This document shows positions 17,171-25,996 of a stretch of 64,000 bases of DNA, one piece after another. Within the stretch, counting starts at the first letter, position 1; every line of letters starts with the position of its first letter. The position numbers and the translations under genes were made by a program. Under the pieces are notes generated by a model. It did no database searches, was not told the DNA's origin, and saw only the letters and a list, made by a program, of their open reading frames with translations. Source of the DNA: UBA1127 sp034422455 (GTDB lineage Bacteria; Chloroflexota; Dehalococcoidia; Lucifugimonadales; UBA1127); the NCBI GenBank assembly GCA_034422455.1, contig DAOUJQ010000012.1, positions 186,001 through 250,000 of the forward strand. The letters run 5' to 3'.

Positions 17171-17887
17171 CTACTCGCTCACGATGAACTCGAAGGTGGC
17201 AGCCGCGACGACGGTGAAGATGACGTCGTACACGGCGATGAGCTGAATCCACTGGCTGTAGTCGGCGAAGGCGTCCCCGGCATAGACGGCCCGGGTCGCC
17301 TCCGCCGCAGCTATGATAACAGGCGCGGCTACGGGAAAGAACAGCACCGGCAGCAGGATTTCCCGCGCCCTCGTGTTGACGGCCATGGCGGAAAACGCCG
17401 TGCCGACGGCGGCGAACCCGAACGTCGCAAGGACCACGACCAGCCAGAGGCCGGGCTCCACCAGCGGCAGGTTGAACACGGCGGAGAAGGCGGGGAGCAT
17501 GATGGCCTCGACGACGAGCATGAAGAGGAAGGCGCCCAGCATCTTGCCGAAGTAGAGCAGGTCGCGGCCGGCGGGGGTGAGCAGCAGGCCCTCCATGCCG
17601 CCGCGCTCTTTCTCCAGCGCGAACGTCCGGTTCAGCCCCAGCAGCCCGGCGAAGGTGAAGGCGACCCACAACGCTCCGGGCGCCACCGAGGACACGAGCC
17701 GGGGATTGGGGTCCAGGACAAAGTTGAAGATGACGATGACCAGCAGGGAGAAGACGAGGATGGGCGTGACGATCTCCCGCGTGCGGCTCTCCAGGAGCAG
17801 GTCCTTCCACAGGACGGCGACAACGGGCGCCAGCAACCCCGTTTTCGGCGCGCCGGTCGTCAGGACTCGCGGGCGTTCGGCGCTCAT
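17171..17887 (-). CDS. ccmB: Heme exporter protein CcmB
   Basis: A 238-aa ABC permease with six predicted helices. The N-terminal VVAVLWKDLLLESRTREIVTPILVF and the following FVLDPNPRLVSSVAPGALWVAFTFAGLLGLNRTFALEKERGGMEG... pattern is characteristic of CcmB. It forms the CcmAB(C) transporter that releases holo-CcmE. It overlaps ccmA by 4 nt (ATGA). Confidence 0.93.
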   Translation of the reverse strand: MSAERPRVLTTGAPKTGLLAPVVAVLWKDLLLESRTREIVTPILVFSLLVIVIFNFVLDPNPRLVSSVAPGALWVAFTFAGLLGLNRTFALEKERGGMEGLLLTPAGRDLLYFGKMLGAFLFMLVVEAIMLPAFSAVFNLPLVEPGLWLVVVLATFGFAAVGTAFSAMAVNTRAREILLPVLFFPVAAPVIIAAAEATRAVYAGDAFADYSQWIQLIAVYDVIFTVVAAATFEFIVSE

Positions 17888-18615
17888 AGCTGCAACCCCG
17901 TGTGCTCGGCGTAGACCCTGCGGAAGGCGTCCGGGCCGGTATCGGCTGCCGGGGCGTCGTAGCTCACGACGCCGCCCGCGAGGATGGCCGCCCGGTCCGC
18001 GATGCCCAGCCCCTGCTCGACGTTGTGCGTCGTGACGATGGCGCTGCCGCCCGCCTCCCGGTGCGCGGCGAGGAGTTGCTGCAGCCCATCCATGGCCTCC
18101 TGGTCCAGCCCGGTTTCCGGCTCGTCGAGCAGGAGCAGCGGCGGGCGGTGGAGCACAGCCCGGGCGAGGGCGACGCGCTTTTGCATGCCGTTCGACAGCG
18201 TGCGGACACGGGCGTTCAGCGCTCCCGACACTCCCACGGCCTCGGCGGCTTCACCGACCCGGTCGTCCGCCGAGGCGCCGAGGCCGTACATGCGGGCGTA
18301 GAAGCGGAGGTTCTCGCGGACGGAGAGGTCGTCGTAGAGGAACGTCTGGTGCATGACGACGCCGACGAGGTGACGGACGTCGGCGCGGCGCCGGGCGACG
18401 TCGAAGCCGGCGATGCGGAGCACTCCGGCGCTGGGGCGGAGGAGGCCAGCCACAACTCGGAGGAGGGTCGTCTTGCCCGCTCCGTTGGGGCCGAAGAGGG
18501 CGAGCGTGCTGCCCCAGCCGAGTTCGATGTCCAAGCCGCGCAGGACGGGCAACTGGCCGAACCGCTTCGTGAGGCCGCCTGCGGCGACGGCGGGAGGGGC
18601 CTGGCTAGGCTGCAT
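17884..18615 (-). CDS. ccmA: Heme ABC exporter ATP-binding protein CcmA
   Basis: A 243-aa ABC ATPase. Walker A GPNGAGKTT, Q-loop VVMHQTFLYDD, a slightly atypical signature LSNGMQKR, Walker B LLLLDEPETGLD and switch His in VTTHN are all present. Its position 4 nt overlapping ccmB identifies it as CcmA. It powers the cytochrome c maturation transporter. It is first gene of the minus-strand ccmABCD operon. Confidence 0.93.
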   Translation of the reverse strand: MQPSQAPPAVAAGGLTKRFGQLPVLRGLDIELGWGSTLALFGPNGAGKTTLLRVVAGLLRPSAGVLRIAGFDVARRRADVRHLVGVVMHQTFLYDDLSVRENLRFYARMYGLGASADDRVGEAAEAVGVSGALNARVRTLSNGMQKRVALARAVLHRPPLLLLDEPETGLDQEAMDGLQQLLAAHREAGGSAIVTTHNVEQGLGIADRAAILAGGVVSYDAPAADTGPDAFRRVYAEHTGLQL

Positions 18616-18718
18616 GGCGCCCGCTGCAAGACCCAGGGAGGCTTGTAACCGGCAGCCGCGCGATGGTGGGCTTTACCGGGGCGGCGCCGGCCATTGCTGC
18701 CTCCTTGGCGATCGGGGG

Positions 18719-18746
18719 TTGCGCTCCAATTGAGCCATAGTATAAT
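18719..18746 (+). promoter_or_regulatory. Putative promoter of speD-speE
   Basis: TTGCGC (18719-18724), a 16-nt spacer and a perfect TATAAT (18741-18746). AGGAGGGG (18776-18783) follows before the speD TTG start. Confidence 0.65.
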
Positions 18747-18789
18747 TGGGGTTCGGCCTTACGGCCAAATCCACAAGGAGGGGCGGTGA

Positions 18790-19161
18790 TTGAATGCGCT
18801 CGGAATACACCTGATCTTGGAGCTCCAGGACTGCCGGCCGGAACTTTTGGACGACCTTGACTACGTGAAGCAAACCCTCCTGGACGCCGCCGAGACCACA
18901 GGTGCCACCATCATCGGAGAGACCTTTCACAAGTTTGCGCCCCAGGGCGTAACCGGCGTTGTCGCCATTGCAGAGTCCCACGTTTGCATCCATACATGGC
19001 CGGAGTATGGGTACGCCGCGGCGGACATCTTCACCTGCGGCGAAGGCTTCAGCCCCCACGCGGCCGCTTCCCTCATTGCAGAGAAGTTCGAGTGCAAGTC
19101 CCCGCACTCCCACGAGCTCACGCGGGGCATCCTGCAGCAGCCGGCGGGCGTTGAAGCCTAG
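18790..19161 (+). CDS. speD: S-adenosylmethionine decarboxylase proenzyme
   Basis: Makes decarboxylated AdoMet for polyamine synthesis. The 123-aa class 1B short form has the self-cleavage site AESHVCIHTWPEYGYAA. Ser63 becomes the pyruvoyl group, and His68 and Cys83 (FTCG) match the processing and catalytic residues of the Thermotoga enzyme by position. The start is TTG, set 6 nt after AGGAGGGG; the nearby GTG is out of frame. speE follows after 6 nt, forming a spermidine operon. Confidence 0.94.
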   Translation: MNALGIHLILELQDCRPELLDDLDYVKQTLLDAAETTGATIIGETFHKFAPQGVTGVVAIAESHVCIHTWPEYGYAAADIFTCGEGFSPHAAASLIAEKFECKSPHSHELTRGILQQPAGVEA

Positions 19162-19167
19162 AATGCA

Positions 19168-20094
19168 TTGGTGTTTATGTTAGGCGACCCCACCAAGTGG
19201 TACATAGAACGCATCACCCCTGACCTGGTCCAACTCTCCAGCATCAAGGGCGTGGTGTTTTCCGGAAAGAGCAAGTACCAGACCGTCGAGGTGCTCGAAA
19301 ACGGGTGCTTCGGCCGCTGCCTTGTGCTCGACGGGAAGACGCAGTCGTCCCAGGCCGACGAGTTCATCTACCACCAGAGCCTGGTGCACCCCGTCATGCT
19401 GGCGCATCCGAAACCGGAGACGGTGTGCATCGCCGGCGGCGGCGAGGGCGCCACGGCCCGCGAGGCGCTGCGGCACAACCCGGTGCGGCGGGCGGTGATG
19501 ATCGACCTCGACCGGGAGGTGGTCGACCTGTGCCGCGAGTACCTGACCGAGCACCACCAGGGGGCCTTCGACGACCCGCGGCTCGACCTGCAGATCGACG
19601 ACGCGTCCGCGTACCTGCAGGGCACGCCGGAGCGGTTCGACGTCATCCTGCTGGACCTGCCCGACCCGATGGAGGGCGGCCCGGCCTACCTGCTGTACAC
19701 CAAGGACTTCTACACGATGCTCAAGGGGAAGCTGAACCCAGGCGGCATGCTGGTGACGCAGTCCGGGCCCGCGAGCGTCATCAACTACACCGAGGTCTTC
19801 ACGGCCATAAACCGCACGCTGCGCGAGGTGTTCCCGCTGGTCGTGCCGTACAGCGTCCACATGCAGTCGTTCGGCGAGACGTGGGGCTTCAACATCGCGT
19901 CGTTGGGACCGGACCCGGCCGATCTGACGGCGGCGGAAGTCGACCGGCGGCTGGCCGAGCGCGGCATCCCGCCGCTGGACTTCTACGACGGCGTCATGCA
20001 CTCGGCGCTGTTCGCGCTGCCGCCGTACATCCGCGCCGCCCTGGCCGCGGAAGAACGCACGATCACGGCGGAGAACCCGCTGTTTGTGTTCTAG
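19168..20094 (+). CDS. speE: Spermidine synthase (polyamine aminopropyltransferase)
   Basis: Transfers aminopropyl from decarboxylated AdoMet to putrescine or a related amine. An N-terminal beta domain (WYIERITPDLVQLSSIKGVVF, SKYQTVEVLENGCFGRCLVLDGKTQSS) is followed by a methyltransferase-like fold. The AdoMet-type motif is CIAGGGEGATAREAL, then IDLDREVVDLCREY and LLDLPDPMEGGPAYLLYTKDFY. The start is uncertain (TTG 19168, GTG 19171 or ATG 19177; none has a good ribosome site), consistent with coupling to speD. 308 aa is typical. Confidence 0.94.
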   Translation: MVFMLGDPTKWYIERITPDLVQLSSIKGVVFSGKSKYQTVEVLENGCFGRCLVLDGKTQSSQADEFIYHQSLVHPVMLAHPKPETVCIAGGGEGATAREALRHNPVRRAVMIDLDREVVDLCREYLTEHHQGAFDDPRLDLQIDDASAYLQGTPERFDVILLDLPDPMEGGPAYLLYTKDFYTMLKGKLNPGGMLVTQSGPASVINYTEVFTAINRTLREVFPLVVPYSVHMQSFGETWGFNIASLGPDPADLTAAEVDRRLAERGIPPLDFYDGVMHSALFALPPYIRAALAAEERTITAENPLFVF

Positions 20095-20225
20095 GGGCGA
20101 CCACGCGCTTCTCTGCATCTACCCTCCTCCACAACGACGCTGCCCCCGCCCCTGTGGTAGACTTCTAGTAGCCCTCGTATGCAACGAGGGCCGCTCAATC
20201 CCACTGACACATCGGAGATTGTTCT

Positions 20226-21938
20226 GTGCCAGACCGCATCTTCATAGGCGTCGCGTGGCCGTACGCCAACGGGCCGCTGCACCTGGGGCAGATCGCCGGG
20301 GCATACCTGCCCGCCGACATCTTCGCCCGATACCACAGGCTGCGCGGCAACGACGTCCTCATGGTGTCCGGCACGGACCAGCACGGCACGCCGATCACCA
20401 TCCGGGCCGAGCTGGAGGGGCTGACGCCGCAGCAGGTGGTCGACAAGTACCACGCCCAATACGTCGACGTGTGGGAAAAGCTGGGAATCTCGTTCGACCG
20501 CTACACGACAACCGGGACGGACAACCACCGAAAGATCGTTGGCGACCTCTTCCTCGGGCTGATGGAGCAGGGGCTCATCTATCCCCAGACCGGGGAGTAC
20601 GCCTACTGCGCCAGCGACGACCGCTTCCTGCCCGACCGTTACGTCGACGGCACCTGCCCGTACTGCGGGTTCGAGCGGGCGCGAGGCGACCAGTGCGACC
20701 GGTGCGGGCGCACCCTCGACCCCCACGAGCTCATCGACTGGCGGTGCCACCTCTGCGGCGCGACGCCGGAGATGCGCGAGTCCGAGCACTTCTTCCTCAA
20801 GCTGAGCGCCCTCCAGGAGCGGCTGCGAGCGTGGATCGAGTCGGTGGGACAGGACGTGTGGCGCCCCAACGTGTACGGGTTCAGCATGAACTGGCTCACG
20901 GAGGGACTGCGCGACCGGGCCATCACACGGGACGTCGAGTGGGGGGTGCCGCTGCCCTTCGACGGCTACGAGTCCAAGCGCATCTACGTGTGGTTCGAGG
21001 CGTGCACCGGCTACCTCTCGGCCGCTATCGAGTGGGCAGCGGACCAGACGGACGGCACGACGTGGGAGGACTACTGGACGGACCCCGCAACGCGCGCCTA
21101 CTACTTCATCGGCAAGGACAACATTCCCTTCCACACCATCGTCTGGCCGGGGATGCTCATTGGCTACAGCGACGCTGCCCGGAACGGCGGCGGCATCGGC
21201 GTGCTCAACCTGCCGACGAACGTGCCCGCCAACGAGTTCCTCTCGCTGGAGGGGCAGAAGTTCTCCACGTCGCAGAACTGGGCGGTGTGGGTGCCGGACT
21301 ACCTGGAGCGCTACGACGCCGACCCGCTGCGGTACTACCTCTCGGCGAACATGCCGGAGTTTGGGGACGCCGACTTCTCCTGGCGGGAATTCTACCGCCG
21401 CAACAACGACGAGCTCGTCGCGACGTACGGCAACCTCGTGCACCGCGTGCTGACGATGACGCACCGCAACTTCGACGGCGCTGTGCCGGAGGCCGGCGCG
21501 CTGGACGACGACGACCGCGCATTGCTCGCCCGGTGCGAGAGCACGCTGGAGGAGGTGGCGGCAAGGCTGGAAGAGCCCCGCTTCCGCGAGGGCATCAGCC
21601 GGGCGATGGCGCTGGCGGCGGAAGCCAACCGCTACATCGACCTGAAGGCGCCCTGGCGGACCGCGCGCGAGGACAGGGCCCGCACGGCGACGACGCTGAG
21701 CACGGCCCTGACCGCCATCGCGACCCTGCGCACCGCTCTCTACCCGTTCATGCCGTGGTCCAGCGAACGCCTGCACCGCCTGCTGGGGTTCAGCGGTTCG
21801 TTGACGGAATGCGGGTGGAGGGTAACCCCTCCCCCGGCCGGTCAGGCCCTCGAACCGCCCGCGCCGTTGTTCACGAAACTGGACGACGGCACGGTGGAGC
21901 GGGAAACGGCCATCCTGCAGGCGCAGACTACAGGGTAG
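20226..21938 (+). CDS. metG: Methionyl-tRNA synthetase
   Basis: Class I synthetase, 570 aa. HIGH-type motif HLGQ (19-22), and four-cysteine zinc knuckles CPYCGFERARGDQCDRCG and CHLCG in the connective region. The second signature is KFSTS (345-349) in place of KMSKS, a variant seen in some bacterial and archaeal MetRS. An anticodon-binding helical domain follows (about 385-550). No C-terminal tRNA-binding EMAP-like domain is present. Cytoplasmic; charges elongator and initiator tRNA-Met. Confidence 0.95.
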   Translation: MPDRIFIGVAWPYANGPLHLGQIAGAYLPADIFARYHRLRGNDVLMVSGTDQHGTPITIRAELEGLTPQQVVDKYHAQYVDVWEKLGISFDRYTTTGTDNHRKIVGDLFLGLMEQGLIYPQTGEYAYCASDDRFLPDRYVDGTCPYCGFERARGDQCDRCGRTLDPHELIDWRCHLCGATPEMRESEHFFLKLSALQERLRAWIESVGQDVWRPNVYGFSMNWLTEGLRDRAITRDVEWGVPLPFDGYESKRIYVWFEACTGYLSAAIEWAADQTDGTTWEDYWTDPATRAYYFIGKDNIPFHTIVWPGMLIGYSDAARNGGGIGVLNLPTNVPANEFLSLEGQKFSTSQNWAVWVPDYLERYDADPLRYYLSANMPEFGDADFSWREFYRRNNDELVATYGNLVHRVLTMTHRNFDGAVPEAGALDDDDRALLARCESTLEEVAARLEEPRFREGISRAMALAAEANRYIDLKAPWRTAREDRARTATTLSTALTAIATLRTALYPFMPWSSERLHRLLGFSGSLTECGWRVTPPPAGQALEPPAPLFTKLDDGTVERETAILQAQTTG

Positions 21939-21943
21939 AGCAC

Positions 21944-22924
21944 ATGCAAGAACGCACAGAGACGGCCCTGAGCTTCTACGCGCCCATCGCGTCGGACCTC
22001 CGGAGCGTGGAGGAATGCCTTCTCCGCGTGGCGACCGAATGTGAGGAGCCAACCAGGGCGCTGCTGGAGCACATGGTCGGCGTCCAGGGCAAGCGCGTGC
22101 GCCCCTCCATCACGCTGCTCGTGGCAAAGGCGCTAGGCTGCGACAACGACAAGCCGGTGACCATGGGCGCGGCGGTCGAGCTGCTGCACATGGCGTCGCT
22201 TATCCACGACGACACCGTCGACAATGCGGCGACGCGCCGGGGCCAGGCGACCATCAGCAGCCTGTGGGGACCGGAGGTCGCGGTGCTCGTCGGCGACTAC
22301 CTCTTCGCTTCCTCAGCGATCTACGTCTGCGATACGGAGAACATCCGCGTCATCAAGGGCTTCTCCAAGACCATCATGGATCTCGCGAGCGGCGAACTGA
22401 CGGAGCGCTCCACGTCCAACCAGTGGCAGCTGACGCGCGAGCAGTACATGGACCGCATCTACAAGAAGACGGGCTCGCTCTTCGCGACGGCGGCCGAGGC
22501 CGGGGCGGTGCTGAGCGGGGCCGGCGAGCCCGTGGTGCAGGCCATCCGTGAGTTCGGCAGCTCGCTGGGGACGGCCTTCCAGGTGGTGGACGACATCCTG
22601 GACTTCGAGGGTTCCGAGGCCGAGATCGGCAAGCCCGTGGGCAGCGACCTGGCTTCAGGAGTGCTGACGCTGCCGGCCCTGCTGCTCGTGGAGGGGTACC
22701 CGGACGACAACCCGGTGGCAGCCGTGTGTGAGGGCGTCGACCGGGAGGCCAACCTCGAGCGGGCCATCGACATGGTGCGCAACACCGGAATCATCGCCGA
22801 CGCCTACGCGGAAGCCGATGCGCTCCGGCTGCGGGCCGTCACCGCGCTCGACGTGCTGCCGGACTCGGAGGCCAAGCGGGCGCTGATCGAGCTGAGCGAC
22901 TTCGTGCTGGAACGGCACGTTTAG
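21944..22924 (+). CDS. Polyprenyl diphosphate synthase
   Basis: Trans-prenyltransferase of 326 aa that condenses isopentenyl diphosphate units. The first Asp-rich motif is LIHDDTVDNA (DDxxD) and the second VVDDILDFEG. GKRVRPSITLLVAKALG and a MGAAVELLHMASLIHDD helix precede them. Small/large residues before the first motif were not used to predict chain length; heptaprenyl to decaprenyl quinone side chain is likely from neighbours of this type. It begins 5 nt after metG, so it is probably co-transcribed. It joins uppS, dxr and ispG elsewhere in the window as isoprenoid genes. Confidence 0.93.
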   Translation: MQERTETALSFYAPIASDLRSVEECLLRVATECEEPTRALLEHMVGVQGKRVRPSITLLVAKALGCDNDKPVTMGAAVELLHMASLIHDDTVDNAATRRGQATISSLWGPEVAVLVGDYLFASSAIYVCDTENIRVIKGFSKTIMDLASGELTERSTSNQWQLTREQYMDRIYKKTGSLFATAAEAGAVLSGAGEPVVQAIREFGSSLGTAFQVVDDILDFEGSEAEIGKPVGSDLASGVLTLPALLLVEGYPDDNPVAAVCEGVDREANLERAIDMVRNTGIIADAYAEADALRLRAVTALDVLPDSEAKRALIELSDFVLERHV

Positions 22925-22975
22925 GGCGGCCCAGGGAGCGGGTCAACCCCTGAATACTCACCCCAGCGGGCCGTA

Positions 22976-22984
22976 TGCTATAGT
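22976..22984 (+). promoter_or_regulatory. Putative extended -10 promoter
   Basis: TGCTATAGT (22976-22984) is an extended -10 located about 30 nt before the small gene at 23017. No clear -35. Confidence 0.45.
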
Positions 22985-23016
22985 CCAAAAAGAAAACTCA
23001 TGACATGGAGGGCTCC

Positions 23017-23220
23017 ATGCCACGGTTCAATCTGGGCCAAGCCGTCAAGGTCGTCGAAGAGGCGCGGAAGCAGGGGCAGGACCCGATGTACATCGGCAGG
23101 GTCGGCACCGTGAAGCGGATGCACCAGGTGCGGCCCGGCGGCTGCGTGGTCGACGTAGAGTTCGAGGGAGAGGAGCGCACGCCGAGTTTCTGGGAGGAGT
23201 GGCTGGAAGCGGCGGGCTAG
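23017..23220 (+). CDS. Small hypothetical protein (67 aa), SH3-like
   Basis: Begins MPRFNLGQAVKVVEEARKQG, preceded by GGAGGG (23007-23012). The upstream in-frame ATG 23005 contains this ribosome site and is unlikely. The pattern of short strands (AVKVVEEA, IGRVGTVKRM, CVVDVEFEG) suggests a KOW/SH3-like barrel. It ends with an acidic FWEEWLEAAG. No family recognised. Confidence 0.7.
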   Translation: MPRFNLGQAVKVVEEARKQGQDPMYIGRVGTVKRMHQVRPGGCVVDVEFEGEERTPSFWEEWLEAAG

Positions 23221-23229
23221 GGCGCGGCG

Positions 23230-23568
23230 CTAGGGTTTGTACTCGGACTCGTCCGTTCCCTCCGCTATCGCCAACACCCTGGGCTGCACCGATAGTCTGA
23301 TGCTCTCCCAGGAATCAATCTCCGCCCGCCGGAGCTCATAGCTCTTCTGCAGGTTCAGCCACATCTGTGCGCCCGTGCCGAAGTAGCGCGCCAGGCGGAG
23401 AGCGGTGTCCGCGGTGACGCCGCGCTGCCCGTTGAGGATGGCGGTGATGCGGTTGGTGGGCACGCCCAGCGCCTTGGCGAACGCATTGGCGGACAGGCCG
23501 AGCTCGTCCAGCTCGTCCGCGAGGATCTCGCCCGGGTGCACCGGGGGCATGCCGTTCATCGGGTTCAT
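23230..23568 (-). CDS. higA: HigA-family antitoxin
   Basis: 112-aa XRE/HigA antitoxin. The family start PPVHPGEILADELDELGLSANAFAKALGVPTNRITAILNG contains the helix-turn-helix. The TADTALRLARYFGTGAQMWLNLQKSYELR signature follows. It is expected to neutralise the adjacent HigB and repress the promoter at 23878-23906. It lies 13 nt downstream of higB, in the reverse toxin-first order typical of higBA. Confidence 0.93.
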   Translation of the reverse strand: MNPMNGMPPVHPGEILADELDELGLSANAFAKALGVPTNRITAILNGQRGVTADTALRLARYFGTGAQMWLNLQKSYELRRAEIDSWESIRLSVQPRVLAIAEGTDESEYKP

Positions 23569-23581
23569 TTCAGTAACCTCT

Positions 23582-23860
23582 CTAGTGATAGTCCACTATT
23601 TCAACGTCGTAGGGCCCGCGTTCTCCCCAGCGAAAGCAGATCCTCCACTGCTGGTTTATCCTGATGCTGTATTCTCCGCTCCGGTCTCCGACCAGCCGTT
23701 CCAGCCGGTTGCCGCTGAGGCCGGCCAGGTCCCCAAGAGTTTCGGCGTTGTCCAGAAGGGTCAACCTTCTTACGGCCTGTCTTGCGAATCCCCTGAACTC
23801 CCGGACGTCCTGACCCTGAAAGAACTGCAGCGTCTTGCGGTCCCTGAATCCTGCTATCAT
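23582..23860 (-). CDS. higB: HigB-family toxin (RelE superfamily mRNA interferase)
   Basis: 92 aa beginning MIAGFRDRKTLQFFQGQ, with LLDNAETLGDLAGLSGNRLERLVGDR and the C-terminal YSIRINQQWRICFRWGERGPYDVEIVDYH. This is a textbook HigB/YoeB-like fold signature, with conserved Arg in the INQQWRICF strand. It is expected to cleave mRNA on the ribosome. First gene of the pair, with its own promoter. Confidence 0.93.
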   Translation of the reverse strand: MIAGFRDRKTLQFFQGQDVREFRGFARQAVRRLTLLDNAETLGDLAGLSGNRLERLVGDRSGEYSIRINQQWRICFRWGERGPYDVEIVDYH

Positions 23861-23867
23861 TTTGACG

Positions 23868-23906
23868 CCTTACGTAAAGGATACAAGGCCCGCACGGCCT
23901 TGTCAA
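23868..23906 (-). promoter_or_regulatory. higBA promoter with palindromic operator(s)
   Basis: On the minus strand TTGACA (23901-23906), a 17-nt spacer and TATCCT (23878-23883). The spacer contains an inverted repeat AAGGCC-N5-GGCCTT, and CCTT-ACGT-AAAGG-like dyad sequence lies just downstream (23868-23880). Such dyads between -35 and start are typical HigA operators. Confidence 0.65.
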
Positions 23907-24014
23907 CCCCTCCCATCCCATGAGAATGCCGGCGTGTCCAATGTCCGTGCTGCCCAATATGGAAAGGTCCCGCACGTTTGTAGCTGGTATCGGGCAGGCA
24001 AACAGGCGGCCTGC

Positions 24015-24305
24015 TTAGACTTCCTCACTGCTGATCCGGCCATGAGCGTCCACCAGCAGGAGTTCCCGATTTTCGCCGCCAGTGAGGACCAGTGCAATCC
24101 ACACGAACAGCCAAAGTCCGACGGTTACAAAGGAAAGCAGAAGGTGAAGCAGATGGTTCACTGGCCTGCCCGAGACCATGACGGCCTGGAAGTCACTCCG
24201 CGACTGGACGCGCCAACCCTCCCTGATCCACTCTGCAACTTCGGCGTCGAGGAGCGCGATGCGGGCGCTCTCCGCAAATTGAGGAATGTTGGTATCGTCT
24301 TGCAT
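24015..24305 (-). CDS. Small membrane protein (96 aa)
   Basis: A polar N-terminus with EVAEWIREGWRVQSRSDFQAVMVSG is followed by a strongly hydrophobic segment (about 49-76: VNHLLHLLLSFVTVGLWLFVWIALVLTGG). A short ELLLVDAHGRI tail ends it. The arrangement W-x-V-x-S-x-x-D-x-x-A-x-x-V-x-G plus NHLLHLLL recurs in many small bacterial proteins of unknown function. The start overlaps the lipA stop (TAATG), so it is in an operon with lipA. Confidence 0.75.
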   Translation of the reverse strand: MQDDTNIPQFAESARIALLDAEVAEWIREGWRVQSRSDFQAVMVSGRPVNHLLHLLLSFVTVGLWLFVWIALVLTGGENRELLLVDAHGRISSEEV

Positions 24306-25180
24306 TACACACTCTTGGCCGCCGCGGCCTGCTCGTCGGCGTGGTAGGAGCTGCGGACGAGCGGGCCGGAGGCGACGTGCGCGAAGCCCATCGCCCGGCC
24401 CAGGGCGGCCAGTTCCTCGAACTCCCGGGGAGTGTAGAAGCGCTCCAGCTTCCAGTGTAGCGCGGACGGCCGCAGGTATTGGCCGATCGTCAGCAGTTGG
24501 CAGCCCACCTCACGGAGATCGGCCAGTGTGTTTCGGATGTCGTCCTCCGTCTCGCCGAGGCCCACCATGATGCCGGACTTGGTGGGGATGTGGGGCGCCA
24601 TCTCGCGGGAGCGGCGCAGGAGCCGCAGCGAGCGGTCGTAGTCGCCCTTAGGGCGTACCTTGCGGAAGACCGGGCGGACGGTCTCGATGTTGTGATTGAG
24701 GACGGCGGGGCCTGCATCGAGGACTGTACGCAGGGCATCGTCGTCGCCCTTGAAGTCGGGGATGAGGACCTCAACGGTGCAGCCGGGCAGCGTCTCATGG
24801 ATACGCTCGATGCACTCAGCGAACACCGACGCGCCGCCGTCCGGCAGGTCCTCGCGGGTCACGGACGTGATGACGCAGTGGCCCAGGCCGAGCTGGCGGA
24901 CCGTGCCGGCAAGGCGGGCGGGCTCGTCCGGGTCGAGGGGATGAGGCCGTCCGGTGGTGACGGCGCAGTAGTGGCAGCGCCAGGTGCAGATGTCGCCAAG
25001 GATCATGAAGGTGGCTGTGCCACGGTCCCAGCAGTCGCCGATGTTGGGGCAATGGGCCTCCTGGCAGACCGTGTGCAGTCCGCCGTTGAGGACAAGGCCG
25101 CGGAGGCGGAGGTAGTTGGGGCCGCCGGGGGCGGGCACCCGAAACCACTCAGGCAGGCGACGCTCAGGGGCCACGGGCAT
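24305..25180 (-). CDS. lipA: Lipoyl synthase
   Basis: Radical SAM enzyme inserting two sulfurs into octanoyl-lipoyl domains; 291 aa. Auxiliary-cluster cysteines C39, C44, C50 (CQEAHCPNIGDCW) and the radical SAM motif C65xxxC69xxC72 (CTWRCHYC) are intact. The C-terminal RSSYHADE serine ligand segment is also intact. No lipB or dehydrogenase genes are adjacent; a membrane protein follows. Confidence 0.96.
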   Translation of the reverse strand: MPVAPERRLPEWFRVPAPGGPNYLRLRGLVLNGGLHTVCQEAHCPNIGDCWDRGTATFMILGDICTWRCHYCAVTTGRPHPLDPDEPARLAGTVRQLGLGHCVITSVTREDLPDGGASVFAECIERIHETLPGCTVEVLIPDFKGDDDALRTVLDAGPAVLNHNIETVRPVFRKVRPKGDYDRSLRLLRRSREMAPHIPTKSGIMVGLGETEDDIRNTLADLREVGCQLLTIGQYLRPSALHWKLERFYTPREFEELAALGRAMGFAHVASGPLVRSSYHADEQAAAAKSV

Positions 25181-25268
25181 CTCCTCTGCAGACTACCCAC
25201 ATTCTAGCAGAGGGGAGGCTCCCAAGGTGCGTGGACAAGAGCGCCTCAAAATAGAAAGCGGCCGCGGC

Positions 25269-25826
25269 CTACCCGCCGTTCTGGAGCTCGTCCTCCTCGA
25301 ACCTTGTCCAAGAGTCGAATACGGGGAACGGCAAGGGAAGGACATTGTCCGGATCGTTGATCTTGAACTCCATGGTCGTGCTGCTCACCACGTTTCGGAT
25401 GGAAATGGAGACGCCTGCCGTGCCAATGCAGTCGGTGCACATGGTGGGCAGCGTTTGGGACGACCCCGGCCCGGAGAAGAAAATGGTGATTTCTGAGATT
25501 GAGCCATGCTTCTCCACCCGGAACTCGTCAGACACGATTTCCCACTCGTTTACTGCGTTGGCCCCTTCTGTGTATTGGGCCCACAGGCTGAGGGGGCCGA
25601 TGAAGTCGATGACGACGCCCTTCCGTGGATCACCGTCCACGCTGGGCTCGAATTGCCGGAACGACCTGCCATCCAGCTCTGATCTGACAAGCGCATCCTC
25701 GGAATCGGTTACAGGTTTTGACGGAGCTCTTTCTCCGCATGAGACAGTCGCGACGACAGCAACCGCGAGGAAGGGAACGAGAATCCACGGCCCCGGGAGC
25801 CTTCGCAGGTCCAATAGTGTCTTCAT
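25269..25826 (-). CDS. Hypothetical lipoprotein
   Basis: From ATG 25826 the protein starts MKTLLDLRRLPGPWILVPFL and reaches a lipobox-like VATVSCGE, so it is probably lipidated and extracytoplasmic. An in-frame ATG 25841 would add five residues. The remaining about 155 residues are beta-rich with FIGPLSLWAQYTEG and a CTDCIGTAG pair of cysteines. No family recognised. It runs opposite to gltX, whose promoter is in the shared gap. Confidence 0.7.
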   Translation of the reverse strand: MKTLLDLRRLPGPWILVPFLAVAVVATVSCGERAPSKPVTDSEDALVRSELDGRSFRQFEPSVDGDPRKGVVIDFIGPLSLWAQYTEGANAVNEWEIVSDEFRVEKHGSISEITIFFSGPGSSQTLPTMCTDCIGTAGVSISIRNVVSSTTMEFKINDPDNVLPLPFPVFDSWTRFEEDELQNGG

Positions 25827-25966
25827 GGTAACGTTCACCACTTTCCGGCAGGCCTACGCTGCCTGCGCGCATTGTATGGCCGCACGCCTCGAAAAACACT
25901 AGCCCTCAGGCCAATCTGAGGCTGAATGGGTCGTTGACAATCCCGTCCTTTGGCCAGCCTTCACTC

Positions 25967-25975
25967 TGCTACAAT
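25967..25975 (+). promoter_or_regulatory. Putative extended -10 promoter of gltX
   Basis: TGCTACAAT (25967-25975), an extended -10. A TTGACA at 25934-25939 is too far (30 nt) to be its -35. AGGAGG at 25981-25986 is the gltX ribosome site. Confidence 0.5.
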
Positions 25976-25996
25976 GCGAGAGGAGGTGTTTCGTCC

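Noticed and set aside
20084..21943. Apparent long fusion upstream of the polyprenyl synthase
   Set aside because: The upstream part is an out-of-frame reading of metG; the real synthase starts at ATG 21944.
25934..25939. TTGACA as the -35 of gltX
   Set aside because: It is 30 nt from TACAAT, too far for a sigma-70 promoter; the extended -10 is a better explanation.
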